A stretch of DNA of 64,000 nucleotides from Paragordius varius. Its lineage: Eukaryota > Nematomorpha. Of this stretch, positions 1 through 14,197 are shown one piece after another (the stretch's first letter is position 1; each line of letters opens with the position of its first letter). The notes under the pieces were generated by a model. The model searched no databases. It had not been told where the DNA came from and saw only the letters and a program-made list of their open reading frames with translations. The position numbers and the translations under genes were made by a program. The stretch lies in the NCBI GenBank assembly GCA_964247055.1, contig OZ176050.1:7812001-7876000 (forward strand), in the 5' to 3' direction.

Positions 1-323
1 ACAATATTAATAAGTTTCTAACGCTCAATCTCGGCATTTATGCGTTAATTTAAAGAGAAATAGCCCGATATTTTTCATCAGGTTATTTTATTTTTGTGGA
101 CACTGTGATATGAGTTCGGTATTTTTAACCTATAATAATCTTTATATTTTAAATGGTAATGAAGTAATAATAAGTATTAATAAGGGTTTTTATTCACTTC
201 CCATAAATTATGTATTTGCAAATTAGTTTTTTGTAAAATTATAAAAAATTATCATAAATGTTCTGATTTTTTCCGTTATAATTATGATGTGTTTCACAAT
301 TTTTTTCGCATGGTTATTTTTAA

Positions 324-895
324 CACTTCGATTCAAATTGAGGTATCTAAATACCCCAGACTAAATTAAAATTAAAATTTTAAAAAAACTACTGAAGGAA
401 ACGGTCCCAATTTAAATTTATGCTTCTATCCTAATAAATATTATATAAATATGCCAAAATATCTTGATGAAATTTTGTTTTGAAAAAAAAAGTTCCATCT
501 CCAACTACTTCGACGCCATTTTTATTTTACAACAATTTTGCAATATCGTCTTCATATAATTTTAAGGGTAAAACTAAAGCTTATTTTTTTTATAAATTAC
601 ATTCAACATTGATAGAAACAGAAAAAGCGGTTTGTTTTGTATTATTTTTTAATTTTAAAATTTGACACATGTCACGTTGACTAAATTTTTACCTTAGCTA
701 AAAATAAGTATTATCAAGTATTTTTGAATAAAATTTTTTATGTATTTCGGTTTATTTATGTTATATAAGTGCAAAATTTTGCCATGGTTTCGATTGCTCC
801 CATACTTTTAAAATATTTGATTTTAAACAAGCCTGGGGTATCCAACTACCCCAAATCGAATCGAAGGACTAAAATGAGTGTCTTGTATCCAAGTG
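324..895 (+). mobile_element. TTAA-flanked MITE, family A copy 1
   Basis: A 572-bp non-coding element flanked on both sides by TTAA (320-323 and 896-899). Its ends are inverted: the left end begins CACTTCGATTC and the right end, read on the other strand, begins CACTTGGATAC. Near both ends there is a small palindrome of the GGTATCTAAATACC type. At least five relatives lie in the window (34924, 49535, 49777, 61036, 62339). The TTAA target points to the piggyBac or Kolobok superfamilies, but no transposase is present, so the superfamily is inferred. It ends about 290 bp upstream of the G3BP start codon. Confidence 0.82.
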
Positions 896-1181
896 TTAAT
901 CGTGTGCGCCCTTTATAAAATTTTTGCGTCTAAGAAAATTTATTTCCACTTTGTTAACACACATTATAATTGCACTTAACTATTAATCTAATATTTTTGC
1001 ATAAGTTAGTAATATTTTATGTCAATTGTTTAAATTTATAATAAATATTTTTTTGCCACAGCATATTTTTTTATTTAGTTTTTAATTTATAAATATTCTA
1101 CATTGTCATTCTTATTTGCCTTGCGCCATCCAATTAATTTTTTTGATTCCGGTAGTCAATTATAAAAACAACATATTGAAA

Positions 1182-2318
1182 ATGGTGTCAGAAAATAAAA
1201 ATTTTGATGATTCAGATCAACAATTAGAGGATTATGAATTGCCTCATCCGCAAGTTGTTGGATCGGAATTTGTTCGTCAATATTATACCACCTTAAGCAC
1301 TGCACCAAATATTTTACATAGGTATTTTATTCATATAATTTAAGATTTTATACCAATAAATCATCTTTTGTTCACGGTGGTTTGAACAACACTGACGAAG
1401 AAGCTGCTGTCATTGGACAAAAAGTTATTTTCATTATAAATTTTAGGCCATAAAAGAGAGGATTGAGTTGCTTAAATTTAAAGATTGCAGGACGAAAATT
1501 AGAAAGGTAGATAGTCATGCAACACTTGCTAACGGAATAGTTATACAGGTATCTTTGATTATAAAAATCAGGTGTCTGGCGAGTTATCCAATAATGGTAA
1601 ACCGATGAGAAGATTTATGCAAACATTTGTTTTAGGCTACCAAAAGCCCCGAAAATATTTTGTTATTAATGACATCTTTTGTTACCAAGACGAAGTATTT
1701 GACGATACTGAAAGTATATTTTAATATTTTCACATGATGATAAACTTGCCCTCACTGATTATGATGAGTTTTTTGTCTGATATATCATTTTGCTTACATT
1801 ACAATTTACACATTTTTGTTATGATATAATAGGTAAACTTAACACTATAGCAATTTCACAAGGCGAAAGCGATTATCAAATACCATCACCTAACCCTTTA
1901 AGCGAAAAAAATAATTCTAACGAAGTTTTTGCTAAATTGACCAAATCACAAGTCGATAACAATACTCTCACACATAATTTAATGAACGGACACGCCGCTC
2001 CAAACAACATTAGTAGCGATGGTAATTTTTAAATATTTTTGCTATTTATTTGCTTTGATGTATATTTTATGAAATATTTAATAAAAATGAGTTCCCTTTT
2101 TATTAAATACCAAATTTTTGATCATTTAACTGAATTTTCAATATTTGATCAATTAATGCGTTTGCTATAATCAATAGTGTCTATTTTAAATCCGCCATTT
2201 TTTTTAAGTTTTTTCTACTTGTATTAAGAGTAGCTGGTGTGAATAAAGATTCAAATTGTTATTATTGGTAGCTTATAGCCGATTATGGGTCGTTTTATCA
2301 GTTTTTGTGAATCTACAA

Positions 2319-2373
<55 letters not shown>

Positions 2374-5300
2374 AAGGACCCTTTGCGACTCTTTTAGCAT
2401 TCACAAGTTTTCTTTATATATAGCTTAATTTCTGCAAAATTCTATAATGGATTTTAGTTGTAATTTTATATGCAGTAATATCCTCACCCATTTTAAGCTT
2501 ACTCTTTTTTTTCATTTTTTTAATGGTTACTCAAATTAAATACCTTATTTATATGTGGTATAATATAAATGTTCTTTTGCCTTTACAATTCAATATAATT
2601 AAATATCTTAATTGGAAGTGAGTATTATTTTTTTTAATTATTGGGCAATTTATTTACTAAAGTTTTAACAACTCCAGGGTACTGTTTTCCAGTTTCTTAT
2701 TAGTCTGATCTATGCGCGCTATAATTTTAGGTTTCTACAATAAACCATTCCACCAAACGACATCTTCACAACAACAACAACAGCACCAGTATAAAAACGA
2801 TTCATTTTTCACTGACACGTTTCGTTCGACAGTCGCTAATGCCGTGAAGAGTAGAGAGATGAATGCTTACAATAGTGATGAAACAAACACAATTACAATA
2901 TCATCATCCATGCAACACGTGAATCAACCATCCCCATCGGCTAATAATCATACCGTACCACCAACTTTCAAGGATTCGGCCCTCGATTCCAATATCAGTC
3001 GCAATACAGCCTTTTTGACGGCGGCCCAAAAGTATTTATTACCAATTTTTAAGTGTTTACAATATGTTGTATTATTGATACTAATCAAGATTATTCTGAT
3101 GATAGCTACTTTATAGCGCATTTATCTCTTTTTTACAATTAGCTTTAGAGATACCAACGTGTCTCAACAAAGCAATAGTAAACCTTTAAGCCCATTGACA
3201 CAGTCATCATTGTCAAATCAATCCAGTTTTATGCCTTCATTTCTTAGTCAATCTCAACAATCTTCCTTCTTCGATACCAAGGGTATATACCTTATTTTTT
3301 TGGTTTAAAAAGATCTAAAATTCACGTTTATTGATTTTTACTTCATATATTTAGACTCCATATTAAATTACAAAAAACCCGTTGAAATCAATGTTTCCAA
3401 AGATAATTTAAGGTTAGTCGATGTTTGGGATAATGCAATGTACATTACGACAAGTAGCCAATCTATTATATCAAAGTCTAATAACTTGGATACAAATACA
3501 AATAGCTTCAAAACTTCGTTCACGACAAACAGCACAACCCCATCTTTTATATCAAATGAAGATACTCGCAAAGGTATTTTAAATAAAATATAAATCGCAT
3601 CATTCTTCTTTAAGCGACGGTGCACCAATTTAACCTACAAAAATTTATTATCTAAAAATGCATAATAATTATAAACATTCAAAAATTTTATGGTAAATCT
3701 TAATTATAATTTGTAACTGAGTCTCCTTAGTACTAACATAGATCTTTTTCTCTATTCCTAGTAAATTTTGCTTAATAATATTTTTTAGGAGGTCAGTACA
3801 TGAATAACAATTTTTCCACCAGTTTTCAATCATCCTCGTCCAATTTTACTATTCCATCCCAATCACAAGCAAAATTGTCTTCGATTCCATCTACAAATTC
3901 ACAATCTCTTTACAATAGCTCAGCACAAACCGAAAAAAACGAAGGTGATTTTAATTTGAATCTTATTGCCTATCTCTTTTTTTTTACATGTTGGAATAAT
4001 GTCATGTATTTTTAGTTTCTCTCATCAATTTATAAAGCAATTTTAGTATTTTATCAAAAATTATTTATGATAGGACCGTTGTCCACATCAGCTCCTAAAA
4101 CATATGCACAGTTATTGAATAAAGCTGCAAATAATTTCCAAAAACCTATTCCCACTTCAACATTTGATCATCCAATTATGACGAAGAATATTGGTAATAC
4201 AAGGGCACCTGAAAGCAAATCATCGTTGGACAACACCACTAAAAACACTAAAACCAATGAAGGTTTGTAAGATTTTGTTATGTATATATATATATTATAT
4301 ATATATAGCTGATGGGAATTTTTTTTCTATTTACTAATACAAAAGTATTAAATCACAAATTTGCCAAAATCCCAAATTTTTAATTATTTAATTAATGCAT
4401 TTTATGTATACTTATGCAGATTTTGTTAATCAAGACAAACCATTAACCAATCCTAATGTCGAAAGTAATTTTAATTTTAGTGAAATATAGTATATTTTTT
4501 AAATAACAGTGAAAAATTATTCTATATTTTGTTTTAAGGTGCCCAAAAAACAAATCAGTCTCGCTTATTTGATACGAATCGCATAGCAAACGCCAGGTAA
4601 CCATTTTTTTGTTATATTATGTTTTTCCATAATTTTATACGTAATATTATTTTAGTAATGCCAACATTAATAATCCATTGCACAAGCCATTTAATCAACA
4701 ATCAAGACAATTTCCTAATCAATCAATGAATTCTTTTTATAACGCACCAAATAATTTTAACAATAATAATAATTCGAGATTAAATACGAATGCCTCATTC
4801 AAAGACAGAAAGTCACCGCTTACATCTTCTGAAAGTATTTGACAATTTTTATTAGGATTGGTTTATTAATCTATTCTAAAATGAAACGTTCTAATTATCT
4901 TGGGATCATAAATACTCGACCATAACAATAACACATTAAAAAACCAATACGAAATAAACTTAGCTTTTTAAGATCATTAATAACAAATAATAAATTTTAT
5001 AATCTCTATTATTTTACATTAAATTAAGGTATTAATGCCATTATTTGTATTTACTTTATGTGAATATGTAGACACGCATGTTTTATTTTGAATGCGACCA
5101 CGGTCTTGAATGCATTTATAACCGGTTAGATCAAATCTAATTTATATATATAATGTATGTTGAAAGCTATATTGAAAAACCCTGCTATAAAAACACATAT
5201 ATATTCTTTGCCCTTTTAGATGGTGTAACTGGCAACGTTTCCAAAGAATCTCGAATAATAAATCATCCTTCAAATGCTGGTGCAAATACATCAAGGCTGC

Positions 5301-7138
5301 CCTTTACAGCAAATCACAATGGCAATAATGGTACTAATAGGCCACCTAATGTAAATCAACATACACAACAGACACAACATTTGAATCAAACATATGTCAA
5401 TAAAGGAGATCAACCCTCCTCTAATTTCTCTCAACACCATAACAATAATAATAATCATCCTAATGTTAATTCTACGCTTCAACAAGCACCTAGGCAGGTG
5501 GGGACAAATCATGAGAATGTTTCACCCGCAACTATGATAAACACGGCAGCTATCCCAGATAGTCATCAAATATTTGTGGGTAATTTGCCTCACACCATGA
5601 GTGAAGAGGAACTTAAAACATTTTTTACACGTAAGTTTGTTATACTATATATAGTATTTGTGTAATAGATTTGTAATAATTATTTTTATATAGTAGCGTG
5701 AAGGAAATTAAGAATATTTCGCATCATACATTAGTTTTTGTGGGCGGCTATCGTCTATATAGTTTTTTTGGCAACAAGCTTTGTTTTAATAAATAGCTTT
5801 GTATTTTTAAGGTATTTATAATATTTTTACATTATTATTTATCGTGTTTTCCCTACTTGCCTTATATATGTAAAAACCTTTTTTATGTTAGAATTTGGGG
5901 ACGTGCTTGATATAAAGATTAAATCTGGACCCAAAGATGGTGCCCGCAGAATGCCGGTAAATAAATCATAATACTTTTATTTTCGTTTTTACACGTTTTA
6001 TGCAAATTGCTTTTTATATTTAGAACTTCGGTTTTGTTATATTTGATGGACCAGAACCCGTAAAACTGCTTATTAGTCAGAAGGTATTTATATATGTTAA
6101 ATGATCTATTTTTAAAACATATCTGGAATATAATAGAATTATTTTATTGGATTTTTATATGAATTTTTAATTTTTTACAATAATATTTTAAACGATAACT
6201 CTTTATAATTAAAGATGGAATTAGTTTTATTATAAAATATTTACCGTTTGGGGATCATTTCATTAGCCAGCTCATTTTTTGTGATTATAAAAGAGTTAAT
6301 TTTTATTGGCTTTTCATGTTTATTTTAGCCCATTATATATAATGGCCATCGATTGAATGTTGAAGAGAAAAAGAATATGCGACCTGGTGGAGGAAATGGT
6401 CCCGCTCACTTTAAAGCAAGTGGTGGTAATGCATCCCCAAACATTGTTAGCCAAGCCAATTCTAATTTTGGAAATCGATTATACAATTCAAAGTTTATAA
6501 TTTACTTGTGCTAACTATGTTTAATTTAAGCAAATATCTATTTTATAATTTTTGTTAAAAAAAGTAAACCTGAAAATTTATCATTTTTTTTAAATTTTTA
6601 ATGATTGAATAAAATGATACAAGATTTAGCAAGGTTGTTAAAAGAAAATTTTTTAGTAGATTAACAATTGGTGGCCATTATTTATATAAAAACTATATAA
6701 TTTGCTTGCTTACTAAATAGCACCAATCGAACTCATCCAAATCCTCCTTTCAATAATTCATCCGGACCGAATCCGAATCAATATCATCAACAAACGCAAC
6801 ATCATTTATATGGGACTTCAAACGCTAATGTTGCGGGCGGAGGCTTTGGGAATCGGAACATTAACACAAACACCAACACTTCTGGTTCATACACTAATAA
6901 TAATAATGCTAATAGTAGACCGATGCAACAAAATCAATCGTCGTCCTATCATCATCATTCTTCGAATTCCAATTTTAACAATTCTAAACATCCGCAATTA
7001 GGTAGCTATTCTTCTGGGCCTATGATGAATAATCGATTTAATAATAACCAAAACCCCCATAATAATCAAAGTCAAGGTTCTCACCCTGGGCCCACATCTC
7101 GTCAAGGCCCACCAATCATAAATGCCGCCTCGAATTAG
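1182..7138 (+). CDS. G3BP: G3BP/Rasputin-like stress-granule RNA-binding protein, 18 exons
   Basis: Predicted cytoplasmic RNA-binding protein of the G3BP family, which nucleates stress granules. Exons: 1182-1321, 1345-1423, 1447-1548, 1572-1713, 1833-2021, 2731-3031, 3149-3282, 3355-3573, 3789-3944, 4074-4262, 4420-4464, 4539-4596, 4656-4834, 5220-5630, 5892-5956, 6024-6083, 6329-6492, 6721-7138. They total 3051 nt, or 1016 residues. The N-terminus is an NTF2-like domain ([42 protein letters not shown]). A roughly 600-residue Asn/Ser/Gln-rich linker follows. The C-terminal part has an RRM with RNP2 IFVGNL and RNP1 NFGFVIF, then an Asn/His/Gly-rich tail without clear RGG repeats. Human G3BP1 is about half as long. 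The start was chosen because MVSENKNF leads straight into the NTF2 domain. The first three introns are 23 nt each. Family identity is secure; middle exon edges are less so. Confidence 0.9.
2320..2370. repeat. (TA)n microsatellite
   Basis: An uninterrupted run of about 25 TA units inside intron 5 of G3BP (intron 2022-2730). Similar shorter TA runs occur near 14160-14196, 15609-15638 and 19568-19604 in introns of the MABP1 gene. Confidence 0.95.
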
Positions 7139-8274
7139 TGATAAAATCTAATATAGTATTTCATTATCCCCTAGTTTTGTGTATTATTATATCTTATCAT
7201 TATTTTTTACTTACGCACCCTTATAACAAATATGTATGTAGGATTTTTGCAGTTGACTTTTACTGACATTTTTGCAATCTAAATTATACACTTATGTTAA
7301 ATATATACATAAAATATATTACGCTTATTTTATTTCATTCCTTTAATGTCTTTGTTTTCATCAGTATACAAAACATTCGAGTTTGCAGTGGCTTTTATTG
7401 GCAAAAATTAATTTTATATTTTTTGTTGTTTTTAGATTGCTGTACATTTTGTAAAAATTTAACTATACCAATCTATTCATTTTAGAGAATTTGAATTTAG
7501 CAATTGTCACCTCCACTCACACTTTTTAATATATATTTGCATTTTACGCTATTTTTATTGATTGAACCTATGTGTAATTATTGCAAATTTTACCAATAAA
7601 TGAATAAATTTTTAATATAATGACTATTCCAATAACAGATCTTTAGAATTTGTTTATTTTGGATTATCAATTATTTTTTTAGTGTTTTTTAAAGAATGAT
7701 AAATTATATTAATTTTTAGATGAATTTTAAAAATCTACCTTTTAATTAAATTCTGTAAACACCAAAACACATTGATCGACATATATTTTTTGTGTAAAGT
7801 ATGAGTGACAATACATTACTTTACTACAATAATAGAAGCGAAATATTTAAGCCAAAATTATTGTGTTCACTGTTTATGCTAAGTGTAATGAACAACTAAA
7901 AATGTAAATTTACTGATACTGTATAACCTGACCCCTAATTTATCCATCCTTAAAATGCACCATTTACACTTCGTGTCATTTAACACTTCAAATTGATCCT
8001 TCAACTTTTTTATTAACTTGTAATACTAGAACCGTATATCATTCATCTATTATTTTTAACGTATTTTCTTGATTTAACCCAAACTTTTAAATCAATATCG
8101 ACTTTTATCATTTAAAAACCTTATATCCTTATTAATATCATACGAAATATTTTAAGATATAAACATAATTGGAAATATATATTATATGGGGTTTTGATTA
8201 CAATTTTTCATGGAAAACATATATAAGTAATAATGTAAAAGTGGTTTTTAAATGGAATATATAAATTTTATATA
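7139..8274. other. G3BP 3' flank, no gene seen
   Basis: AT-rich spacer between convergent G3BP and MABP1. A canonical AATAAA at 7595-7600 is a candidate polyadenylation signal about 460 bp past the G3BP stop codon. Around 7960-8000 there is a diverged sequence resembling the inverse of 9185-9300 (repeats of the GAAGTGTTTAAGGA type), suggesting an older element around the nested repeats described next. No coding sequence was recognised. Confidence 0.6.
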
Positions 8275-9156
8275 TATCGTTTACAGTTCAAATTCATCCT
8301 TGAACAATTCGAATTTACCCTTGAACTCGAAACCCTAAAATAAATTTTGCTTTTTAAGATTAAAAATCACTTATATTTAATCATATTTTTTAAAAAATGA
8401 AATTTTGTGTAGAATTAAAAAAATACTGAAAAATAAAATTTATCACATAAAGCTATTTATTTCATATCAATAATGAGTTATGTTAGTTGGAAAACGCATA
8501 ATTTATTTTAGGGTAATGTGACCAGATAATTGAACCCTGGCGCAGTACAAAATTAAAACATATTTTGCCTATTTTACACCAGAATTTAGCTGCGGTTTAT
8601 TAGATGATATAGTTCTTTACTTTTATTAGCTTATTAGAAACAATTAAAAATATCCAACAAATGCGTTAAATTAACTGAACAAACATTTTTAAATTTAGAT
8701 CAATTTTTTGCTAAAATTGTTTTGTGTTCATTTTATTTTTTGAGACTTTGCGGAAGGCCTGAGGAGGGCTGTTAGCCCTAAATCTTACGGTAGAAATAAT
8801 AGTTCCGCCACTGCGCGATTGCCTTCATAAGCTGTTTACCGGTCCGAAACCCGATTCCATGTATAACTCAATCAGAAAATAAAATATTTACCAACTAAAA
8901 ATAGGCCAATCTTAATATTTGAAAAATGAACCTTTTATTTTTTTACAAATTATTATTTTAACAATGGTACTTTATAAAATTCTACATTAATTTTTTCACA
9001 TAAATAAAGGTAATTAATATATTTTCAAAATATTTTAAAAGCAGGACAAAAGTCAGGGCAGTACAGACGCAGTTTTTTCTCTCGAAAAACCAATATTGTA
9101 CTGCGAAAAACAGCCTATTTGGTCACATAGGGTGAATTTGAATTGTAAATGGTGTA
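8275..9156. mobile_element. Foldback MITE, family B copy 1, interrupted by a second MITE
   Basis: The left part starts with a terminal sequence like ATACCATTTACAGTTCAAATTC and holds about three diverged units of an AATTCAAATTCACCCTTGAAC minisatellite. The right end is the inverse (AATTGTAAATGGTGTAT). The centre is AT-rich and alignable with copies at 14195 and 28384. A separate element occupies 8517-9127. The family probably targets TA, which is an inference from flanking TA-rich sequence. Confidence 0.75.
8517..9127. mobile_element. hAT-like MITE inserted into the family B element
   Basis: A 611-bp insert with inverted ends TGTGACCA...TGGTCACA. It is flanked by TAGGGTAA (8509-8516) and TAGGGTGA (9128-9135), a 7-of-8 match to an 8-bp target duplication. 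The same TAGGGTGAATTT sequence is uninterrupted in the other family B copies, so the empty site is known. An 8-bp duplication and inverted ends fit the hAT superfamily. No coding potential. Confidence 0.75.
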
Positions 9157-9514
9157 TATATAAAGTAATTTAAAAAATAAGATGCAAAATTAATGGAAAA
9201 GGTTTAAGCACCAACTTGAAGTGTTTAAGGACGAACTTAAAGTGTTCAATGACCACCATGAAGTGTTTAAGGAGACTATTAAAGTGGATATGGTATAAAT
9301 TCAAATGGTATGTATAGATAATATTTATTGGCGTGATAATAGAAAACAAATTTCAATTGTGCAATGAACAAAGGTTTACAAATTTTCCCTGAGGTACATT
9401 TATTGAAAGTTTGTGCATTATATTATCAATGTTTAAGGTTTTAATATTAACTTCAATAAATAGCATATTTTTATTCCATAATTTTGCATAGAAACGTGAG
9501 TTGGTAAATACAAT

Positions 9515-12500
9515 TTAATTTTGATATAAAATTTTATCTGTAGTATCCATTATGGATCTATTTAATAACGTGTGTTTACGTAAATGCGTTTTTATTATCT
9601 TGCACAACATGTCACGTTGAATTTTTTTGTTGGTTTCATTAGGGAATTCGCTGGTTTCTTGTTCCATTGTTTTTTCCATAATACTTCCAATGGATACAAT
9701 AACTCTGTTAAAATAAGATTCACATTCCAACTTAAGCTTCAACACAGTTTCCAAAATATTGAGCATAATTGCATGGGTAGAAGAACTGTGCACGGTATCA
9801 ATATTAACAGGATTATCATTATTTAATTTTTCGTGGGATTTTATATAGATGGAATCGATGTGGGTGTTTAACTGTTTTATCTGATTCAAAAAAATGTAAA
9901 TATTAACGTTTAAACCAAAAAAATATTATTAATGTTTCGTTTTTAACCGGAAATTATATGATTTTGGGTTCGCCAGCATGCAAACTTTTAATTTTTAGTC
10001 GCTTACCTGCTCAATTTATCAAATCATAAAGAAATGAAGAACATTAATTGTTACAGTGTGAGCCCCTATTTCACTGTTAGTCGTTAACATTTTATATGTA
10101 AACCTAATATATATTAAATTTGTAATAATTATAAATTATAGACCTGTTCATCCAAACCAGATGATAAAAGGTTGCAATTTAGGAGTTTGTTAAGATCTTT
10201 TAGATAATCTGAAATAAATAATGTGTAAAAACGTTTGAAACTATTATAAATAATGCGTAAATACGTAATGTTTATAAGAATAAAGAATTATTATACTTAT
10301 CAAATAATGTTGTAGATCTTTTATGGAAGAATCATTTAAATCCATATTCCACACATTCATTTCAAGATTGGCAAGGTTAGGAAGGGACGCCCGATAATCG
10401 TTTATTTTGTTGGAATTTGTTTCTAAGCATAGAAATGTTAAAGGTTTGACTATATTAAAAATATATGCATAAACCTTAAATAGGATATAAAAAATAAATG
10501 TTTTTAATTATTAACAATATATTTATCTATCAAATACAAATAAATTATATCCAAATTTGATAAAAGGTAAAATAATAAATAAAGCAATTTCTTCATAAAT
10601 TTACAAATTTGAACCATTATATGTTCTAACACACTAAGTGAAAAGCTAATAAATAAAAACTTATTTTGCTATTAAACCTTTTTTCCTTTCAGAAGTTTCA
10701 TGATTATTAATACTTTCGTTTAGGTTCAAATTTGATTTATATTTATTGGGGTTAAAACGGCTCAGGATCGGCTCCCTAGATTTTGGAAGCATGCTTTTAA
10801 CTTTTTGATTATCAAAAGAAGTTTTGCATAGCGTTTCGCCTCCAATGTTCGATGACAATGTAAGGCTACTTAATTGTGAGGTATCGTTTCGATCCATCAC
10901 ATTATTTGGTTTATTAGTTTTGGAAGTGGTGATTAATGTAGATTGGGATGCATTACAATGTTTATTGTTATCAAAATTGATTGTGCGATTATCAAAATCA
11001 ACCAGATGATGTTTTACGGATACACCTTTATTTGTTGCAGCTAATAAGTCTTTAAATGAAGGCGATCTTTTATACAAATTAAGTCGACCACATATGTTGG
11101 AAGAACTTCTATATTATTTAATAATGGTTATTTTAAGATTTATATTTTTAAAACTATGCATTCCATTGTATATCGTATATATATAACGTAATCACAAATG
11201 TAAAATTTTAGTCGATACAAAAATAAGTTAATTTGATAATAAGTTGTATCAATTAACGTTCCAAATGATCGGATTAAAACAGGTATGACAAAATATTAAT
11301 TGATATAAATATATTATTTTCATAAAATATCTACCCCAATTCACTTTCGTTTTGATACATGCTACGATGCAATGGGGGAAGAGTGCTCATACTTTTCCAT
11401 TTAGCAGGAGTTTCATAAGACCCATCATGATTATGAGGCATGTGATCTAAGCCCTTTAAATTCATATATTTTAGGGTGTAAATTAAATTTTTACCACAAA
11501 AAGAATTTATGAGTTAATTTGGCAGAGCTGACATTATAAAATTGTGGATACTGCCCGAATCCATTAAAAAGATTCTACAAGTTTTATTAATTAGTAAATT
11601 TAAAAAATAAGTATATTTATGATAACTGATAATACTGATTTATAAATTTTTAAACCTAATGTCATTATCATTCCGTTTAATAATTACCAATTACTTTATT
11701 AGATACATAATTAAGTCTAATCCATAATTAGAAAATAGAGAGACATGTAAACCAGGAGATTCCAACAATGGCTTCACGCGCCGCACTTCTGAAACAAAAA
11801 TCCAACGAACCGCATTCACAAAATATATAAACATCAACAAATATTTCATTAGATTTTATACATAAAACTATAAAAACTACTATTCATTATTTGGTGATTT
11901 TTGCCAAAACCCAGTAAAAATTTTCCGAAAAATTTGTTTAAAAAAATCAATTGCATTTATAATACTAAAAAATAATAGGCTGAAGAAACATTTTAAAGCC
12001 GCATGAGCCCGCGGGGTGCGCGTTGGACACTCCTTGGTTTAAATCATTCACTTTGCCATTTCAGCCTAATGAGATTAATAAACTTTTTTATATCATTTCT
12101 AGATCACATACTTTACGTCGATCCCGTTGTAACAATTCCTCATCCGGAGTCAGGGAGGACGAAAGAATTGATGATGAAGTTTCATCATCAAAAATGGCAG
12201 GGAGCGTTGCATTTAAATGACTATGAGAGTATTGCTGTTTGTTCGTTGTAATGATATTATTATTCATTGGAATCAATCCAAAATTTGATGGTCTGATATG
12301 ATTTAAATGCGGTGAATAGGTGGTTCCTTTGCTTTTACTGTTTATAATTCCATGATTTGGAGAATTTGATTCACTTTGTGCCTCTAACCCAGAGGAAGGC
12401 GAGTTTGAGTAATGTGATAGCGAACTTTCTCGCTTTGGTTCAGGGATGTAATTATCCGCGTGTGTTAAGGCATACAACGATTTGGATTGTAATTCTATTA

Positions 12501-14160
12501 GAAGGAAAAAAAGTATAATTTAATAAAAACTTCACTTTGTATATAGATTTTTGGTAAAAAGTACATTTAGATAAAAAACGTTTTCCCTGTATAAAAAATT
12601 CTTTTGAAACTAACTGCAGTATATGCCAAATATCGCTTTAAACAGCTTTCTTTGATTTCTTGATAAAGTTATATAGAGAGTAGCTTGTTTGTTGTGAAAA
12701 AATATTCATATGCTAATAATTTTTTTTAAAATATTCATGGGGAAAATTAAATACTATTTTTTTTTAAAAAAATTATAAATTATGAGGTCCTTAAGGAAGC
12801 AATATATTTTCCCGAATCGGGAATATTTCAAAGGGAATCATTATTTTAGATAACCTTACTAATTTATAAAAAAATAAAAAAAATACGGAAAATGGGCTGT
12901 GAATGACGTCGATTGCTGGGAGATATAGCATAACTTTTATAAAAGCTGGAGTTGGCTAAATATTAAATAATTAATATATGGTTTAAAAATTAAAAAAATG
13001 CAAAATTGAATCAATACCATTAGGTTTCTTTAGGCTAATGACTGAGTTATCTGGATACATTGTTAAATGCGATGCTAAATTTTGCTAAATATAAAAAAAT
13101 ACATTTTTAATATATTTTCAAGATAGAGAGATAATAATAAATAGTATACATTTGATGTATTAAATATTTTCCTTGCTTCATCCAACACATTCCTGAGCTG
13201 TGCTTTGTTCTGCTTTAAAAGCTAAATAACACGAAAAGATATAATAAAAAATATGTATGTTAAAAAAAATTTACATTTGTTTGATATCAACTGAGTATAT
13301 ATAAATTGCCAACGGCCTTAGTAAGATACGGTTGGCAAATTTTGAAAGCTTAATTTTCAAAAATTATTACACTATAATGATAATGTCCGCAAAAATTAAA
13401 AGCACATATAAAATGTTTTAATTAAACCAAAGTAATTATTTGTTACTAATAGTATATATATCAAGAGGTAGAATTTAACACCAAGTCAAATGATGTTTTT
13501 TAATTTTCATTTAAATGATAATTATATTTTATAATTAATATTCCCTTAATGATCTATATTTGTTTACATTGATAAAGAAATGTATAATTTTAACCAAATT
13601 AAACAAGGAAATAAACATAGTATATTTCGCTATGCCTCATATTACACAATAAGTTAAGTTATGATTATCAGACACCTCTGCATTTTTTAAAAAAGTCATT
13701 TTTATCTAATTACTATGAAACAAAAAATGCCATTTTTATTTAATTACTATAAAACAGGCAAATAAATAATTTTAATAATATTTTTATACAAGTGTCAGGA
13801 TAATGAACCGGCACTATTTTTTTAAAAAAATCCAAATTATTTAATCAAATCCGCACCAAATTAATATATATATATGCATTAGAATGAATTGAATATAAAA
13901 TTTACCGCTATATTTTCTTGAGACTTCATGTAATCTTCTCTCTGGTGCTTAGGATATGATTTGTAGCAAGATTCAATTTTATCTTGATTGAAGAGATGAT
14001 GTGTGCTATTAACCCTGCTACCCATGGGATATAATTCTTGTTCGCTGTTTGTTACAATAAATGATTGAGACATTAAGTTTTTCTTAGTTTCCAAACTCGG
14101 GCTTGACAAATTGTTAATGTGTTGTGTAAGTGAATAAGGTGTATAATCCAAATGTTTAAC

Positions 14161-14197
<37 letters not shown>

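Noticed and set aside
9584-9826. Open frame on the plus strand
   Set aside because: It is antisense to the conserved C-terminal exon of MABP1, and its product has no recognisable features.
12003-12251. Open frame of 82 codons on the plus strand
   Set aside because: It runs from a MITE end into the antisense of a MABP1 exon, so it is a chance frame.
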